Assembly (NCBI GenBank): GCA_964394715.1
Contig: CAYMYR010000004.1
Span: 16,209-80,208, forward strand
Reading direction: 5' to 3'
Source: UBA8904 sp964394715
Lineage (GTDB): Bacteria; Desulfobacterota; Syntrophia; Syntrophales; Smithellaceae
DNA: 64,000 bases
The translations under genes and the position numbers were made by a program. The notes beneath the pieces are model-generated. The model was not told where the DNA came from. It was given only the letters and a program-made list of their open reading frames with translations, and ran no database searches. Below, in pieces: positions 33,339 to 43,185 of this stretch (positions within the stretch are counted from its first letter, which is position 1; each line of letters opens with the position of its first letter).

Positions 33339-34276
33339 CCATGAGCGCTGACTTTTCTCATCAGCCGGTGATGCTTGAAGAAGTTTTATCATGGCTTGTG
33401 GGAAAGAAAACAGGCGTTTATGTAGACGGCACGATAGGTGGAGCAGGACATGCGCACGCAATCCTGGAGAGGACGCAGGCTACACTGATCGGGATTGATT
33501 GCGACGCGGATGCCCTTTCGGCCGCCAGAAAAAGATTGGCGCCGTTCGGATCGAGAGTGTCTCTGGTTAAGGCCAACTTTTCCGATCTGAACTCTGTACT
33601 GAAAAAATTGCATATCGAGAAAGTTGATGGTGTGCTTTTGGATCTGGGGGTTTCATCCCATCAACTGGATACGGCGCACAGAGGGTTCAGTTTCAGTCAG
33701 TCCGCGCCGCTGGATATGCGGATGGATCAGGATTTGAAACTTCGCGCTTATGATATTGTCAACCATTTTGCGACAAATGAACTTGAAAAGATTATTCGAC
33801 TATACGGGGAAGAAAAAATGGCTGCGCGGATTGCCAGGGCAATATCAGAAAAGAGAAAGTTCTCTCCGATTGAGACGACGGAGGATCTGGCAGGTCTTAT
33901 CGCATCGGTCATGCCTGCAGGCATGAGGCGACAGAAGATTCATCCCGCCACAAGAACATTCCAGGCACTCAGGATAGCGGTTAACCACGAACTGGATTGC
34001 ATTATTCCGGCGATAGAAGGGGCGGTTGGCGCTCTTTGGACAGGGGGACGCATCGGCATTATCTCCTTTCATTCGCTGGAAGACCGGATTGTAAAAAATA
34101 CCTTTCGGGATATGGCTGCATCCTGCGTCTGTCCGAAGGATATCCCATACTGTGTTTGCCACAAAAAGGCTGTCTTGAAAGTTTTAACACGTAAACCGGT
34201 AGTGCCTTCCGAGGTGGAAACGCTTCAGAACCCGCGTGCCCGCAGCGCGAAACTGCGTGTGGCGGAAAGGATCTAA
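33335..34276 (+). CDS. rsmH: 16S rRNA m4C1402 methyltransferase RsmH (MraW)
   Basis: S-adenosylmethionine-dependent enzyme that N4-methylates C1402 in the ribosomal P site. It starts with HQPVMLEEVLSWL; the SAM site is DGTIGGAGHAHAIL; further blocks are DGVLLDLGVSSHQLD, RGFSFSQSAPLDMRMD and GGRIGIISFHSLEDRIVK. 313 residues. Translationally coupled to mraZ through an ATGA overlap. Confidence 0.97.
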   Translation: MTMSADFSHQPVMLEEVLSWLVGKKTGVYVDGTIGGAGHAHAILERTQATLIGIDCDADALSAARKRLAPFGSRVSLVKANFSDLNSVLKKLHIEKVDGVLLDLGVSSHQLDTAHRGFSFSQSAPLDMRMDQDLKLRAYDIVNHFATNELEKIIRLYGEEKMAARIARAISEKRKFSPIETTEDLAGLIASVMPAGMRRQKIHPATRTFQALRIAVNHELDCIIPAIEGAVGALWTGGRIGIISFHSLEDRIVKNTFRDMAASCVCPKDIPYCVCHKKAVLKVLTRKPVVPSEVETLQNPRARSAKLRVAERI

Positions 34277-34278
34277 CG

Positions 34279-34626
34279 ATGGCTCAGACAGCAGGAACAC
34301 AGGCGATCCCGCGCGGCAGGCAGATGAAAGAAACAGCCGCTTCTTCTTTCGGAGTGAAGTATCCGACCATTATCGTGGTGGCGCTTGTTCTCATGTTTGT
34401 CGCGGTAATTTACGTCGGCTCGCACATTCGCATGACCAAACTGGAATATGAGATCGCAGCGACATTGAATGCCAAAGAAAATTTACTGGAAGAACAGAAA
34501 AGACTGAAGCTCGAATTGGCAATGCTCAAAGCACCTCAGAGGATTGAAGATATCGCAAGAAATAAACTGCAGATGTGTTATCCCGATGCAGAACAGGTCA
34601 TTGTTTTGAAGAAAACGGGGAAGTGA
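34279..34626 (+). CDS. ftsL: Cell division protein FtsL
   Basis: Small bitopic divisome protein that pairs with FtsB and activates FtsW-FtsI. A cytoplasmic start of about 30 residues, one membrane helix (residues 32-52, TIIVVALVLMFVAVIYV), then a leucine-heptad coiled coil (residues 55-90) and a short C-terminus ending in the membrane-distal PDAEQVIVLKK. Identification rests on size, topology and position between rsmH and ftsI, since FtsL sequences diverge quickly. Good AAGGATC ribosome site. Confidence 0.85.
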   Translation: MAQTAGTQAIPRGRQMKETAASSFGVKYPTIIVVALVLMFVAVIYVGSHIRMTKLEYEIAATLNAKENLLEEQKRLKLELAMLKAPQRIEDIARNKLQMCYPDAEQVIVLKKTGK

Positions 34627-34628
34627 GA

Positions 34629-36611
34629 ATGGCGGCAGACTCAAAAAAATGGCTGAAATTCAGGCTGGCAAGCATTCTGGCGATTTTTTTGATTTTGTTT
34701 ATCGCATTGTTGTCCCGGGCTTTTCAGTTACAGGTCCTATCCGGTGAGAAATTAAAGACGCTTGCCCAGAGACAGCATATCACCACATTAAAACTTCACC
34801 CGGAAAGAGGAATGATTTACGACCGCAACGGAGAAAAGCTGGCCATGTCGGTTTTGGCCGATTCCGTGTGCGCCGACCCCACAAGAATAAACGATCCGGT
34901 AAAAGTGTCACGGCAGATTGCAGCCATTCTCAAGACCAATCAATCCACAATCTATAAAAGAATCTCGGAGCCGAAAAGTTTCTGCTGGCTGGCAAGAAAA
35001 ATATCTTCCCAGCAGGCGGCCCAGGTAGAAGCGGCCAACATCGAAGGGGTGTTTCTGATCAAGGAACCGAAGAGGTTTTATCCAAACGGTCCGTTGGCCG
35101 CGCATTTAATCGGGTTTTCCGGATTTGACGCTGAGGGTCTGGAAGGTCTCGAGAAAAAATATGACGCTTACTTGAAAGGAACTCCGGAAAAACTGACCTG
35201 GGCCAGAGACGCCAAAGGAAAAAAACTTTTCCTCCATGTGGAACGTGATCGATTCCCCAAGGATGAAGGCGTCAATCTGGTTTTGACCATCGACAGCCGA
35301 ATGCAGTACCTTGTGGAAACTCATCTGCGGGAGGCTGTGCTGGATAAAGGCGCGAGAGGCGGTATCGCGATTGTCATGGATCCGAAAACGGGCGAGATCC
35401 TGGCCATGGCAAACGAGAAAGGATTCAATCCTAACAACATCAAGGGACTGAAACCGGAAATGTGGCAAAACCGGGCGATCACGGAATCCTTTGATCCCGG
35501 TTCAACTTTTAAACCTTTTCTGGTTGCCGCCGCCCTGGAGGAAAAACTGGTCAGCGAATCGGACACGATTTATTGCGAAAACGGACAGTATACAGTTGCC
35601 AACCGGGTGATTCGTGAAGCCAACCGGAAACGTCACGGTTATTTGGCCGTTCGCGATATTCTGAAGTATTCGAGCAATATCGGTTCTGCAAAGATTGCGG
35701 AAAAACTTGGCCGTGAAAAGTTCTATGCCTACATTAAAAATTTTGGTTTTGGATCCAGAACGGGAATTGATCTGTCCGGTGAAGCGGCGGGGTTGCTGAG
35801 GCCCGCGAACAGCTGGACAAGGGTGGATACGGCAAACATCGGTTTTGGCCAGGGTATCTCCGTCACCGCCATTCAGATGATTACTGCCATGTCGGCGATT
35901 GCCAATGATGGCGTCTTAATGAAGCCCCGCGTTGTGCGCGGCCTGACAGACAAAAACAACAACCCGATTAAAATGTATGCGCCGGAAATGGTACGGCGGG
36001 TTGTTTCACCTGAAACGGCAAAACGGATGTCGGCCATGTTGACTCAGGTGGTCGGTGCCGAGGACGGTACCGGGAAAAGGGCACATATTGTCAATGTGGC
36101 TGTTGCCGGCAAAACAGGGACCGCACAGAAATTTGATTTTGCGCGCGGAATGTATTCGTCGGAAAGGGTTCGTACCTCTTTCATCGGATTTTTTCCTTCC
36201 GAAAACCCGCAGGTTGTCATTGTCGTTATGCTGGACGAACCGCAGCGCGATAAGTGGGGCGGTGTGGCCGCAGCGCCTGTTTTTAAAAACATCGGGGAAC
36301 AGATTCTTAACTGCTACAAGACAAACATTCGCGAAACACCGGAGTTTGAGCCACGGGAGCCGCAAGATTTGCAGCTGGTAACAGCGGACAGTTCCCTGGT
36401 CGACAGCGTGATCGAAGATCCGATCGATGATGAATCCAGGATGCCTGATTTCAAGGGGCTGACCATTCGGGAGGCATTGAAGCTGGCGAAAACCAGATCG
36501 ATCGATTTACATGTTTCGGGCAGCGGGTGGGCGATCCAGCAGGTGCCGTCCGCCGGATCGATTCTGGGTAATGAACGTGTGTGTAAAATTGAATTTACAA
36601 TGAACAATTAG
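34629..36611 (+). CDS. ftsI: Septal penicillin-binding protein FtsI (PBP3), with PASTA domain
   Basis: Transpeptidase that crosslinks septal peptidoglycan with FtsW. Membrane helix at residues 12-33, pedestal domain, then the catalytic domain with S292-T-F-K295 in DPGSTFKPF, the SSN motif in LKYSSNIGSAK, and K495-T-G-T. After the transpeptidase there is a C-terminal PASTA domain from about residue 605 (MPDFKGLTIREALKLAKT), as in Gram-positive PBP2x and SpoVD and unlike E. coli FtsI. Start at ATG 34629 (GGGGAAGTGAGA upstream), giving 660 residues. Confidence 0.95.
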   Translation: MAADSKKWLKFRLASILAIFLILFIALLSRAFQLQVLSGEKLKTLAQRQHITTLKLHPERGMIYDRNGEKLAMSVLADSVCADPTRINDPVKVSRQIAAILKTNQSTIYKRISEPKSFCWLARKISSQQAAQVEAANIEGVFLIKEPKRFYPNGPLAAHLIGFSGFDAEGLEGLEKKYDAYLKGTPEKLTWARDAKGKKLFLHVERDRFPKDEGVNLVLTIDSRMQYLVETHLREAVLDKGARGGIAIVMDPKTGEILAMANEKGFNPNNIKGLKPEMWQNRAITESFDPGSTFKPFLVAAALEEKLVSESDTIYCENGQYTVANRVIREANRKRHGYLAVRDILKYSSNIGSAKIAEKLGREKFYAYIKNFGFGSRTGIDLSGEAAGLLRPANSWTRVDTANIGFGQGISVTAIQMITAMSAIANDGVLMKPRVVRGLTDKNNNPIKMYAPEMVRRVVSPETAKRMSAMLTQVVGAEDGTGKRAHIVNVAVAGKTGTAQKFDFARGMYSSERVRTSFIGFFPSENPQVVIVVMLDEPQRDKWGGVAAAPVFKNIGEQILNCYKTNIRETPEFEPREPQDLQLVTADSSLVDSVIEDPIDDESRMPDFKGLTIREALKLAKTRSIDLHVSGSGWAIQQVPSAGSILGNERVCKIEFTMNN

Positions 36612-36619
36612 AAGGAACG

Positions 36620-39592
36620 ATGGAACTGCGGCAAGTACTAAAAGGCATCGATATCACCGAACATGACACCAATCGGAATGGTCATGTGTCATCGGTTTGT
36701 TACGCCGCAGATCAATGCAGACAGGATTCTCTTTTTGTTGCGATCCAGGGCCTTGTCCATGACGGCCACGATTTTATCAGGCAGGCGCTCGATAACGGGG
36801 CACGTTACATTGTACATCAAAAAGATATCCATGTGCCCGATGGGGTTACGTCAATCCGGGTGCCGGACAGCCGGCGTGCACTGGGCCTGCTGGCAAAAAA
36901 TTATTATAGCGATCCTTCTTCCCGGTTGACGCTGATTGGAATTACCGGGACGAGCGGAAAGACGACCGTGGCCTACCTGCTGGAATCCATCCTGACGGCT
37001 GCCGGATTCCGTTGCGGTGTTCTGGGGACTGTCAATTACCGCTATGATGGCAAGACCATACCGGCGCCAAACACGACGCCCGAGTCTTTTGAAATGCAGA
37101 AAATTTTGAGCGAGATGCAAATTTCCGGCGTAACGCATGTGATCGCGGAAGTATCTTCGCATGCACTGGATTTGAAGAGAGTTGATGATTGCGCCTTCGA
37201 CCTTGGTATTTTTACCAATCTCAGTCTGGAACACCTGGATTACCATCACGACATGGAAGATTACTTCCAGGCAAAAAAAAGATTTTTTACAGAGATCCTG
37301 CCCAAAAGTAAAAAAGGCAATCCAAAAAAAGTCGTTATCAACCGCGACGATCCCTGGGGACAAAGGCTGCTCGACGAAATCGAACTGCCCGCACTGTCCT
37401 ATGGTTTGGAAAAAGGGAGTGAGGCGACCGCGGACAGCGAGGTAATAACACTGGAAGGCATCCGGGCGAAAATCAGCCTGTCCGGTGGAGAAATCACCGT
37501 GACGTCCAGGCTCATCGGCAGATTCAACCTGTCCAACATTCTGGCTGCCGCCTCCGCCGCTTCTGTTCTCGGAATTGCGCCTTCCGCTGTGGAAGCGGGA
37601 ATTAAGCAGTTGCCTTTTGTGCCCGGTCGTCTGGAAAGAATCGATTCGACGGCCGGTGTCCATGTTTTTGTTGATTACGCACACAAACCGGATGCGTTGA
37701 AACAGGTGCTGCAGAATCTGGACAAACTCAGGCAAAAAAGAATATTGACTGTTTTTGGCTGTGGTGGTAATCGCGACCGCGCCAAGCGGCCCTTAATGGG
37801 TGAAACGGCATCCATTTACAGCGACCTGACCATCATCACTTCCGATAATCCGCGGAAAGAAGATCCGCTGACAATCATCGGTGAGATTGAGGCGGGGATC
37901 GACCGGCAAAAGACTGTCAAGGTCTCACCCGATCATCCGGACTTACCGCGGGCCATGAAAGCCTATACGGTGATTGAAAACAGGAAGACTGCTATTACGA
38001 CTGCGGTCAATCTGGCCGAAGCCGGGGATATTGTTTTGATAGCCGGAAAAGGACACGAGGACTATCAGATTTTCGGAACAAAAAAAGTTCCGTTCGATGA
38101 CCGGATTGTCGCAAAACAGGCGCTTCTTTCCAGGGAGGATGATCCTTCGGAGGATACGCCACCGGTATTTTCTCTTGAGGATGTTCTGGCAGTGACCGGA
38201 GGACGACTGATTGCCGGAAACACAGAGAAGACGATTTACGGTATTTCCACAGACTCCAGAAGCATTCAACAGGGCAATCTTTTCATTGCCCTTCAGGGCG
38301 AGAATTTCGACGGACATGCATTTGTGCCCAAGGCGGTGGATTCCGGGGCAGCCGGCGTGATCGTTCACGATGTCAGCCAAATCAGCCCGGAAGCAGTGGG
38401 GAGAACGGCCTGTGTTGTTGAAGTGAAAGATACCCTGAAGGCACTGGGTGATCTGGCACAGGCTTATCGCAGGCGTTTTTCCATCCCTGTGATCGGACTG
38501 ACCGGTTCGTCAGGCAAAACAACGACCAAAGAAATGCTGTCATGCATCCTCCGCCAGGAAAGAAAAGTGCTCAAGACGGAAGGGAATTTCAATAATCTGA
38601 TCGGTCTGCCGTACACCATTTTCCGAATGACCGGTCGACACGAAATAGCCGTTTTAGAGATGGGGACCAATACACGGGGTGAAATCAGGAGATTAACACA
38701 AATTGCCGAACCGGATATCGGAGTGATCACCAATGTCGGTCCCGCACATCTGGAAGGATTTGGCACGGTGGATGCCGTGTGCGAGGAAAAAGGAGATTTA
38801 TTCTTTCATATGCGTCCTTCAGGCACAGCGGTGGTCAATCTTGACGATGAAGCGGTTTGCCGGTTGGCCGATCGCTGGTCCGGTCGCCGTGTAACCTTCA
38901 GCATGAGCGCAAGCGCTGATGTCAGTGTCGGCGATATCCGGAAAAACGGCGCAAAAGGAACGACATTCAATCTTCTGATCAACGGCGGGGCATACAAAGT
39001 GGATATGAAAGTGGCAGGCCTGCATAATATCTATAATGCGATGGCTGCTGCAGCGACTGCCGTTGCCTGTGGAATCAGCCCCGAATCGATCCGGCAGGGG
39101 CTGACGATGTTTCACGCAGTGGGCGGACGAATGGAGGTCATCAAGCTCAAAAACGGGGCCTATTTGATCAATGATGCCTACAATGCCAATCCCGCTTCGG
39201 TGCGGGAAGCTTTACTGACCCTCAGGGATCTCAAGAGTGCGCATAACGCATTCGTTTTTTTAGGGGACATGCTGGAACTGGGTGAGGCAGCCAGGGAAAT
39301 GCATCGGCGGGTCGGGATGCTTCTGGCGACGATCGGTGTAACGACCGTTTTTCTGCAGGGGGATTTTGCAGACGTCACCGCGGCAGGCGCGCTTGCAGGT
39401 GGATTGTCGGATGAACAAATTATTTATTTCAGAGATGTTGAAGAGGCGATTGCCCATTTGAAAAAGCAATTACGCAAAGGAGACTGGATTTTGGTCAAGG
39501 GATCCCGACGAATGAAAATGGACAGGATTGTGACGAGAATCTGTGAGGATATGGGTATCTACAAAACAGAAGGTAAAACCCAGGCGGAATAA
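36620..39592 (+). CDS. MurE-MurF fusion protein
   Basis: One 990-residue frame carries two muropeptide ligases. Residues 1-500 are MurE, which adds meso-diaminopimelate to UDP-MurNAc-Ala-Glu: P-loop GTSGKTT at 110-116 and the DAP-selecting D409-N-P-R412 motif. After a short acidic linker (about 503-513, EDDPSEDTPP) residues 515-990 are MurF, which adds D-Ala-D-Ala: P-loop GSSGKTTTKE at 629-638 and NDAYNANPASV. All catalytic motifs of both halves are intact. The junction reads through without a stop or frameshift. In E. coli these are two adjacent genes. Ribosome site AAGGAACG. Confidence 0.95.
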   Translation: MELRQVLKGIDITEHDTNRNGHVSSVCYAADQCRQDSLFVAIQGLVHDGHDFIRQALDNGARYIVHQKDIHVPDGVTSIRVPDSRRALGLLAKNYYSDPSSRLTLIGITGTSGKTTVAYLLESILTAAGFRCGVLGTVNYRYDGKTIPAPNTTPESFEMQKILSEMQISGVTHVIAEVSSHALDLKRVDDCAFDLGIFTNLSLEHLDYHHDMEDYFQAKKRFFTEILPKSKKGNPKKVVINRDDPWGQRLLDEIELPALSYGLEKGSEATADSEVITLEGIRAKISLSGGEITVTSRLIGRFNLSNILAAASAASVLGIAPSAVEAGIKQLPFVPGRLERIDSTAGVHVFVDYAHKPDALKQVLQNLDKLRQKRILTVFGCGGNRDRAKRPLMGETASIYSDLTIITSDNPRKEDPLTIIGEIEAGIDRQKTVKVSPDHPDLPRAMKAYTVIENRKTAITTAVNLAEAGDIVLIAGKGHEDYQIFGTKKVPFDDRIVAKQALLSREDDPSEDTPPVFSLEDVLAVTGGRLIAGNTEKTIYGISTDSRSIQQGNLFIALQGENFDGHAFVPKAVDSGAAGVIVHDVSQISPEAVGRTACVVEVKDTLKALGDLAQAYRRRFSIPVIGLTGSSGKTTTKEMLSCILRQERKVLKTEGNFNNLIGLPYTIFRMTGRHEIAVLEMGTNTRGEIRRLTQIAEPDIGVITNVGPAHLEGFGTVDAVCEEKGDLFFHMRPSGTAVVNLDDEAVCRLADRWSGRRVTFSMSASADVSVGDIRKNGAKGTTFNLLINGGAYKVDMKVAGLHNIYNAMAAAATAVACGISPESIRQGLTMFHAVGGRMEVIKLKNGAYLINDAYNANPASVREALLTLRDLKSAHNAFVFLGDMLELGEAAREMHRRVGMLLATIGVTTVFLQGDFADVTAAGALAGGLSDEQIIYFRDVEEAIAHLKKQLRKGDWILVKGSRRMKMDRIVTRICEDMGIYKTEGKTQAE

Positions 39593-39607
39593 ACCGGGAG
39601 CGGAAAA

Positions 39608-40687
39608 GTGATTTACGAATTCATCTATCCTCTGCACACGATGTTTTCATCCTTCAACGTGTTTCGTTATATCACGTTTCGGACAATATTTGCTTCGGTC
39701 ACAGCGCTGCTGATATGTCTTCTTATGGGTCGCTGGCTGATTCGCAAACTGCAGCAACTGCAGGTTGATCAGCAGATCAGGGAAGACGGGCCGAAAACGC
39801 ATCTGGGAAAGAAAGGTACACCCACCATGGGAGGGGTGTTGATGATCTTTGCCGTGGTGATTGCCACAGTGCTGTGGGCCAACCTTTCCGTTGTTTATAT
39901 CTGGATGGTGCTTTTGGTGACAGTCGGGTTTGGCCTGATCGGATTTCTGGATGATTACAAAAAACTGGCCGCAAAGAGTTCCCGGGGAGTTTCGGGCAAT
40001 AAGAGACTTGCCGCGGAAATCATCATCGCTCTTTTTATCGGCCTTATTTTATATTTCAAACCGGGTTTTAGCACACAGGTGACAATTCCGTTCTTTAAAA
40101 CCGTTCTGCCCAATCTGGGCTGGGGCTACATTTTGCTTTGTGCTTTCGTTATTGTCGGGGCGGCTAATGCCGTTAACCTGACGGATGGACTGGATGGTCT
40201 GGCGACCGGCCCGGCAGGCATCTGTTTTGCTACGTATCTGCTGTTTGCTTATTTTGCCGGCAACGTGAAAGTTGCCCATTATCTGCAAATTCCCTATGTT
40301 CCCGGCGCCGGTGAGTTGTCGGTGTTTTGCGGGGCTTTGATGGGAGCTGCTCTGGGCTTTCTATGGTTTAATGCCTATCCGGCGGAAATATTCATGGGAG
40401 ACGTCGGATCGCTTTCGATGGGCGGAGCGCTGGGTACGGTGGCGGTGATAACCAAGCAGGAAATTCTGCTGGCGATTGTCGGGGGCGTTTTTGTCATGGA
40501 AACTTTTTCCGTCATCTTCCAGGTCGGTTATTTTAAACTGACAGGCGGCAAAAGAATTTTCAGGATGGCGCCGATTCATCATCATTTTGAGCTCAAGGGC
40601 TGGGCGGAGCCAAAGGTCATCGTCCGGTTCTGGATTATTTCAATTTTGCTTGCACTTCTGGCCATCGGCACACTGAAGCTGCGTTAG
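39608..40687 (+). CDS. mraY: Phospho-MurNAc-pentapeptide translocase MraY
   Basis: Integral membrane enzyme forming lipid I from UDP-MurNAc-pentapeptide and undecaprenyl phosphate. About ten membrane helices. The conserved blocks are KKGTPTMGGVLM, FLDDYKK with the Asp pair, NLTDGLDGLA, FMGDVGSLSMGG and the histidine loop MAPIHHHFELKGW. Start is GTG at 39608 after GAGCGG. 359 residues, family standard. Confidence 0.97.
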   Translation: MIYEFIYPLHTMFSSFNVFRYITFRTIFASVTALLICLLMGRWLIRKLQQLQVDQQIREDGPKTHLGKKGTPTMGGVLMIFAVVIATVLWANLSVVYIWMVLLVTVGFGLIGFLDDYKKLAAKSSRGVSGNKRLAAEIIIALFIGLILYFKPGFSTQVTIPFFKTVLPNLGWGYILLCAFVIVGAANAVNLTDGLDGLATGPAGICFATYLLFAYFAGNVKVAHYLQIPYVPGAGELSVFCGALMGAALGFLWFNAYPAEIFMGDVGSLSMGGALGTVAVITKQEILLAIVGGVFVMETFSVIFQVGYFKLTGGKRIFRMAPIHHHFELKGWAEPKVIVRFWIISILLALLAIGTLKLR

Positions 40688-40694
40688 AGGAGTC

Positions 40695-42038
40695 ATGGAA
40701 CTGAAGGGAAAGAAAATAGTTGTCATCGGCATGGGGAAAACGGGGATCGCTACAGCATCGTTTCTGGGAGCCCGCGGTGCGGTCGTTGTTGCGGTCGATG
40801 AAAAGCCTTTAGGTCAGTGGGGAGAAGGTTTTGAGCCGCTGGCCGGTCAACCCTGGCTTAAAACCGGCAACTACGATGCAACGGTCCTCGATGGTGTCGA
40901 TCTGGTGGTGCCTTCACCCGGGATTCCGCCCGGTAATGATATTTTATCAGCCGCACAAAAAAAGGGGATCTTGATCATCGGCGAGCTTGAGCTGGCCTGC
41001 CGCTTTATCCGGGTGCCCATTATTGCAGTGACGGGCACCAACGGGAAGACCACGGCAACTACTCTGCTGGGGAGGATCCTGGCTTATTCGGGGAAGAAAA
41101 TATTTATCGGCGGGAATATCGGCAATCCCCTGATTGAATATGCCGGTTTTCCGCAGAATGATGATTTTATTGTAGCCGAGATCAGCAGTTTCCAACTGCA
41201 GTGGACCAGTACCTTCCGGCCACACGCAGCCGTTCTGCTCAATATTACATGCGACCATGTCAATTATCACGGCTCTTTTGAAGCATACCGGCAGGTCAAG
41301 GCAGGCATATTTAAGAATCAGCAGGAGACTGACCTGGCAATTCTCAATGCTGAGGATGATGCGCAGAAGGGGCTGGCTGAGTCAATCCGATCGCAGGTCG
41401 TTTTATTCAGTTCGAAACGAAGTCTGACCCCTGGAATTTTCTTGGGGGAGGAGACAATTGTTTTCTCAAGGCCGGATGGAACGGAGGAACATTATCCTTT
41501 GAGCATGATTTCGCTTCCCGGTTTGCATAATGTGGAAAATGTGATGGCGGTAGTGGCGGCGGCACGCTTCTGCGGCTGTTCACCTGAAAACATTATCAAG
41601 GCCGTATCAGGTTTTCGCGGGTTGCCCCATCGCATTGAATTTGCCGGAGAAAAAAACGAAGTCAAATTCTACGATGACTCCAAGGGGACCAATGTGGATG
41701 CCGTTGCCCGCGCACTTCAGACATTCTCCTCACCGGTCATTCTGCTTCTGGGCGGAAGGGATAAAGACGGAAATTTTGAAGTGTTGAAACCGCTGCTTGG
41801 CGAAAAAACAAAGCAGGTCATCCTGTTTGGCGAGGCCCGAGAACGCATAGAGCCGCAGATCAGTCCGGGCACACCGATCAGCAAGGAAGTGACATTGAAA
41901 GCGGCCATTCAAAGCGCTTATCGTATTGCGCAGCCAGGAGACATCGTGCTGTTGTCGCCCGGATGCGCCAGTTTTGACGAATTTGCCAATTACAAGGAAC
42001 GGGGAAACTTTTTCAGGGAAGAGGTAAAGAATTTATAA
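40695..42038 (+). CDS. murD: UDP-N-acetylmuramoyl-L-alanine:D-glutamate ligase MurD
   Basis: Cytoplasmic ATP-dependent ligase adding D-glutamate. Rossmann-like start KIVVIGMGKTGIATASF, P-loop VTGTNGKTTATTLLG (about residue 112), the DDSKGTNVDAV block with the carbamylated-lysine region, and LLSPGCASFDEFANYKERG near the C-terminus. 447 residues. AGAGGAG ribosome site, 7 bp after mraY. Confidence 0.97.
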   Translation: MELKGKKIVVIGMGKTGIATASFLGARGAVVVAVDEKPLGQWGEGFEPLAGQPWLKTGNYDATVLDGVDLVVPSPGIPPGNDILSAAQKKGILIIGELELACRFIRVPIIAVTGTNGKTTATTLLGRILAYSGKKIFIGGNIGNPLIEYAGFPQNDDFIVAEISSFQLQWTSTFRPHAAVLLNITCDHVNYHGSFEAYRQVKAGIFKNQQETDLAILNAEDDAQKGLAESIRSQVVLFSSKRSLTPGIFLGEETIVFSRPDGTEEHYPLSMISLPGLHNVENVMAVVAAARFCGCSPENIIKAVSGFRGLPHRIEFAGEKNEVKFYDDSKGTNVDAVARALQTFSSPVILLLGGRDKDGNFEVLKPLLGEKTKQVILFGEARERIEPQISPGTPISKEVTLKAAIQSAYRIAQPGDIVLLSPGCASFDEFANYKERGNFFREEVKNL

Positions 42039-43148
42039 ATGGAATCGGCTGTTAAAAAAGAAACCAATACTCCGGATGTTGTCCTGCTTCTGGTCACCTT
42101 AATTCTGGTGACGGTGGGGACTGCAATGATTTATTCTTCAAGCTCTATTCTGGCCCTGGAGAAGTTCAAAGACGGACAGTTTTTTCTCAAGAAGCATCTG
42201 ATTTTTGTTTTGGCCGGCCTGATCATGATGATTGTCATGACAAAAATTCCTTACGAACAGCTGAAAAAAGTGGCTTATCCCGGAGTCCTCCTTTCCGTTG
42301 TTTTGCTGCTCGCACTTTTCATTCCCCATATCGGAATTCGAAGAGGAGGAGCAACCCGCTGGATCAATATGGGTGTGTTTTCGTTTCAGGTCACCGAACT
42401 GGTGAAAGTGGCCATGGTCATTTTCCTCGCTCATCTCCTCACGCGAAAAGTACATCATCTCAAAAAATTCAGCCGTGGTGTCGCTGTTCCTCTTTCGGTG
42501 TCTGCCATAATTATGGGATTGATCATTCTGCAGCCGGATTTCGGGACGGTGGTCATCATTGCATCGATTCTTCTTCTGATGCTGTCTCTGGCCGGTTCGC
42601 GGATTACCCACCTGATGTTTCTGGGTGCAGCATTCATTCCGATGGGCGTCTGGTTGATCATGACCAAGGGGTATCGGATGGCGCGGCTTACGGCGTTTCT
42701 GGATCCATGGAAAGATCCGGACAATACCGGTTTCCAGCTGATCCAGTCTCTGATTTCTTTCGGATCAGGCGGTGTGATTGGTACAGGCATCGGCGACGGC
42801 ATGCAGAAATTGTTTTATCTTCCGGAACCGCACACGGATTTTATTCTGGCGGTCATCGCGGAGGAAAGCGGTTTTATCGGAGTGGCGATCGTCATCTTCA
42901 TGTTTATTTTCTTCCTGCTGCGCGGCTTCATGATTGCCTTTCGCGCGCCGGACCTTTTCGGGACTTTACTGGCTGCGGGATTGACAATGCTGATCACCAT
43001 GCAGGCGTTCATTAATATTGCGGGCGTGATGGGGCTTATTCCTTTAAAGGGACTGGCCCTGCCTTTTTTAAGTTACGGGGGTACGTCTTTCGTCATGAGC
43101 ATGCTGATAGTGGGAATCCTGCTGAATATTTCCACACAGCGGACGTGA
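42039..43148 (+). CDS. ftsW: Septal peptidoglycan polymerase FtsW
   Basis: SEDS-family glycosyltransferase that polymerises lipid II at the septum with FtsI. About ten membrane helices; signature segments are YSSSSILAL, KHLIFVLAGL, RRGGATRWINMG, LQPDFGTVV and, near the end, LKGLALPFLSYGGTSFV. The start codon begins on the base right after the murD stop. 369 residues. Confidence 0.96.
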   Translation: MESAVKKETNTPDVVLLLVTLILVTVGTAMIYSSSSILALEKFKDGQFFLKKHLIFVLAGLIMMIVMTKIPYEQLKKVAYPGVLLSVVLLLALFIPHIGIRRGGATRWINMGVFSFQVTELVKVAMVIFLAHLLTRKVHHLKKFSRGVAVPLSVSAIIMGLIILQPDFGTVVIIASILLLMLSLAGSRITHLMFLGAAFIPMGVWLIMTKGYRMARLTAFLDPWKDPDNTGFQLIQSLISFGSGGVIGTGIGDGMQKLFYLPEPHTDFILAVIAEESGFIGVAIVIFMFIFFLLRGFMIAFRAPDLFGTLLAAGLTMLITMQAFINIAGVMGLIPLKGLALPFLSYGGTSFVMSMLIVGILLNISTQRT

Positions 43149-43185
43149 CGTGCATGGAATACCGCGCGGGGAGAGGAAGAAAACA

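Noticed and set aside
36851..37735. 294-codon open frame on the minus strand within murE-murF
   Set aside because: Shadow of a gene with all catalytic motifs; the composition (many Gln, His, Arg) is typical of antisense frames.
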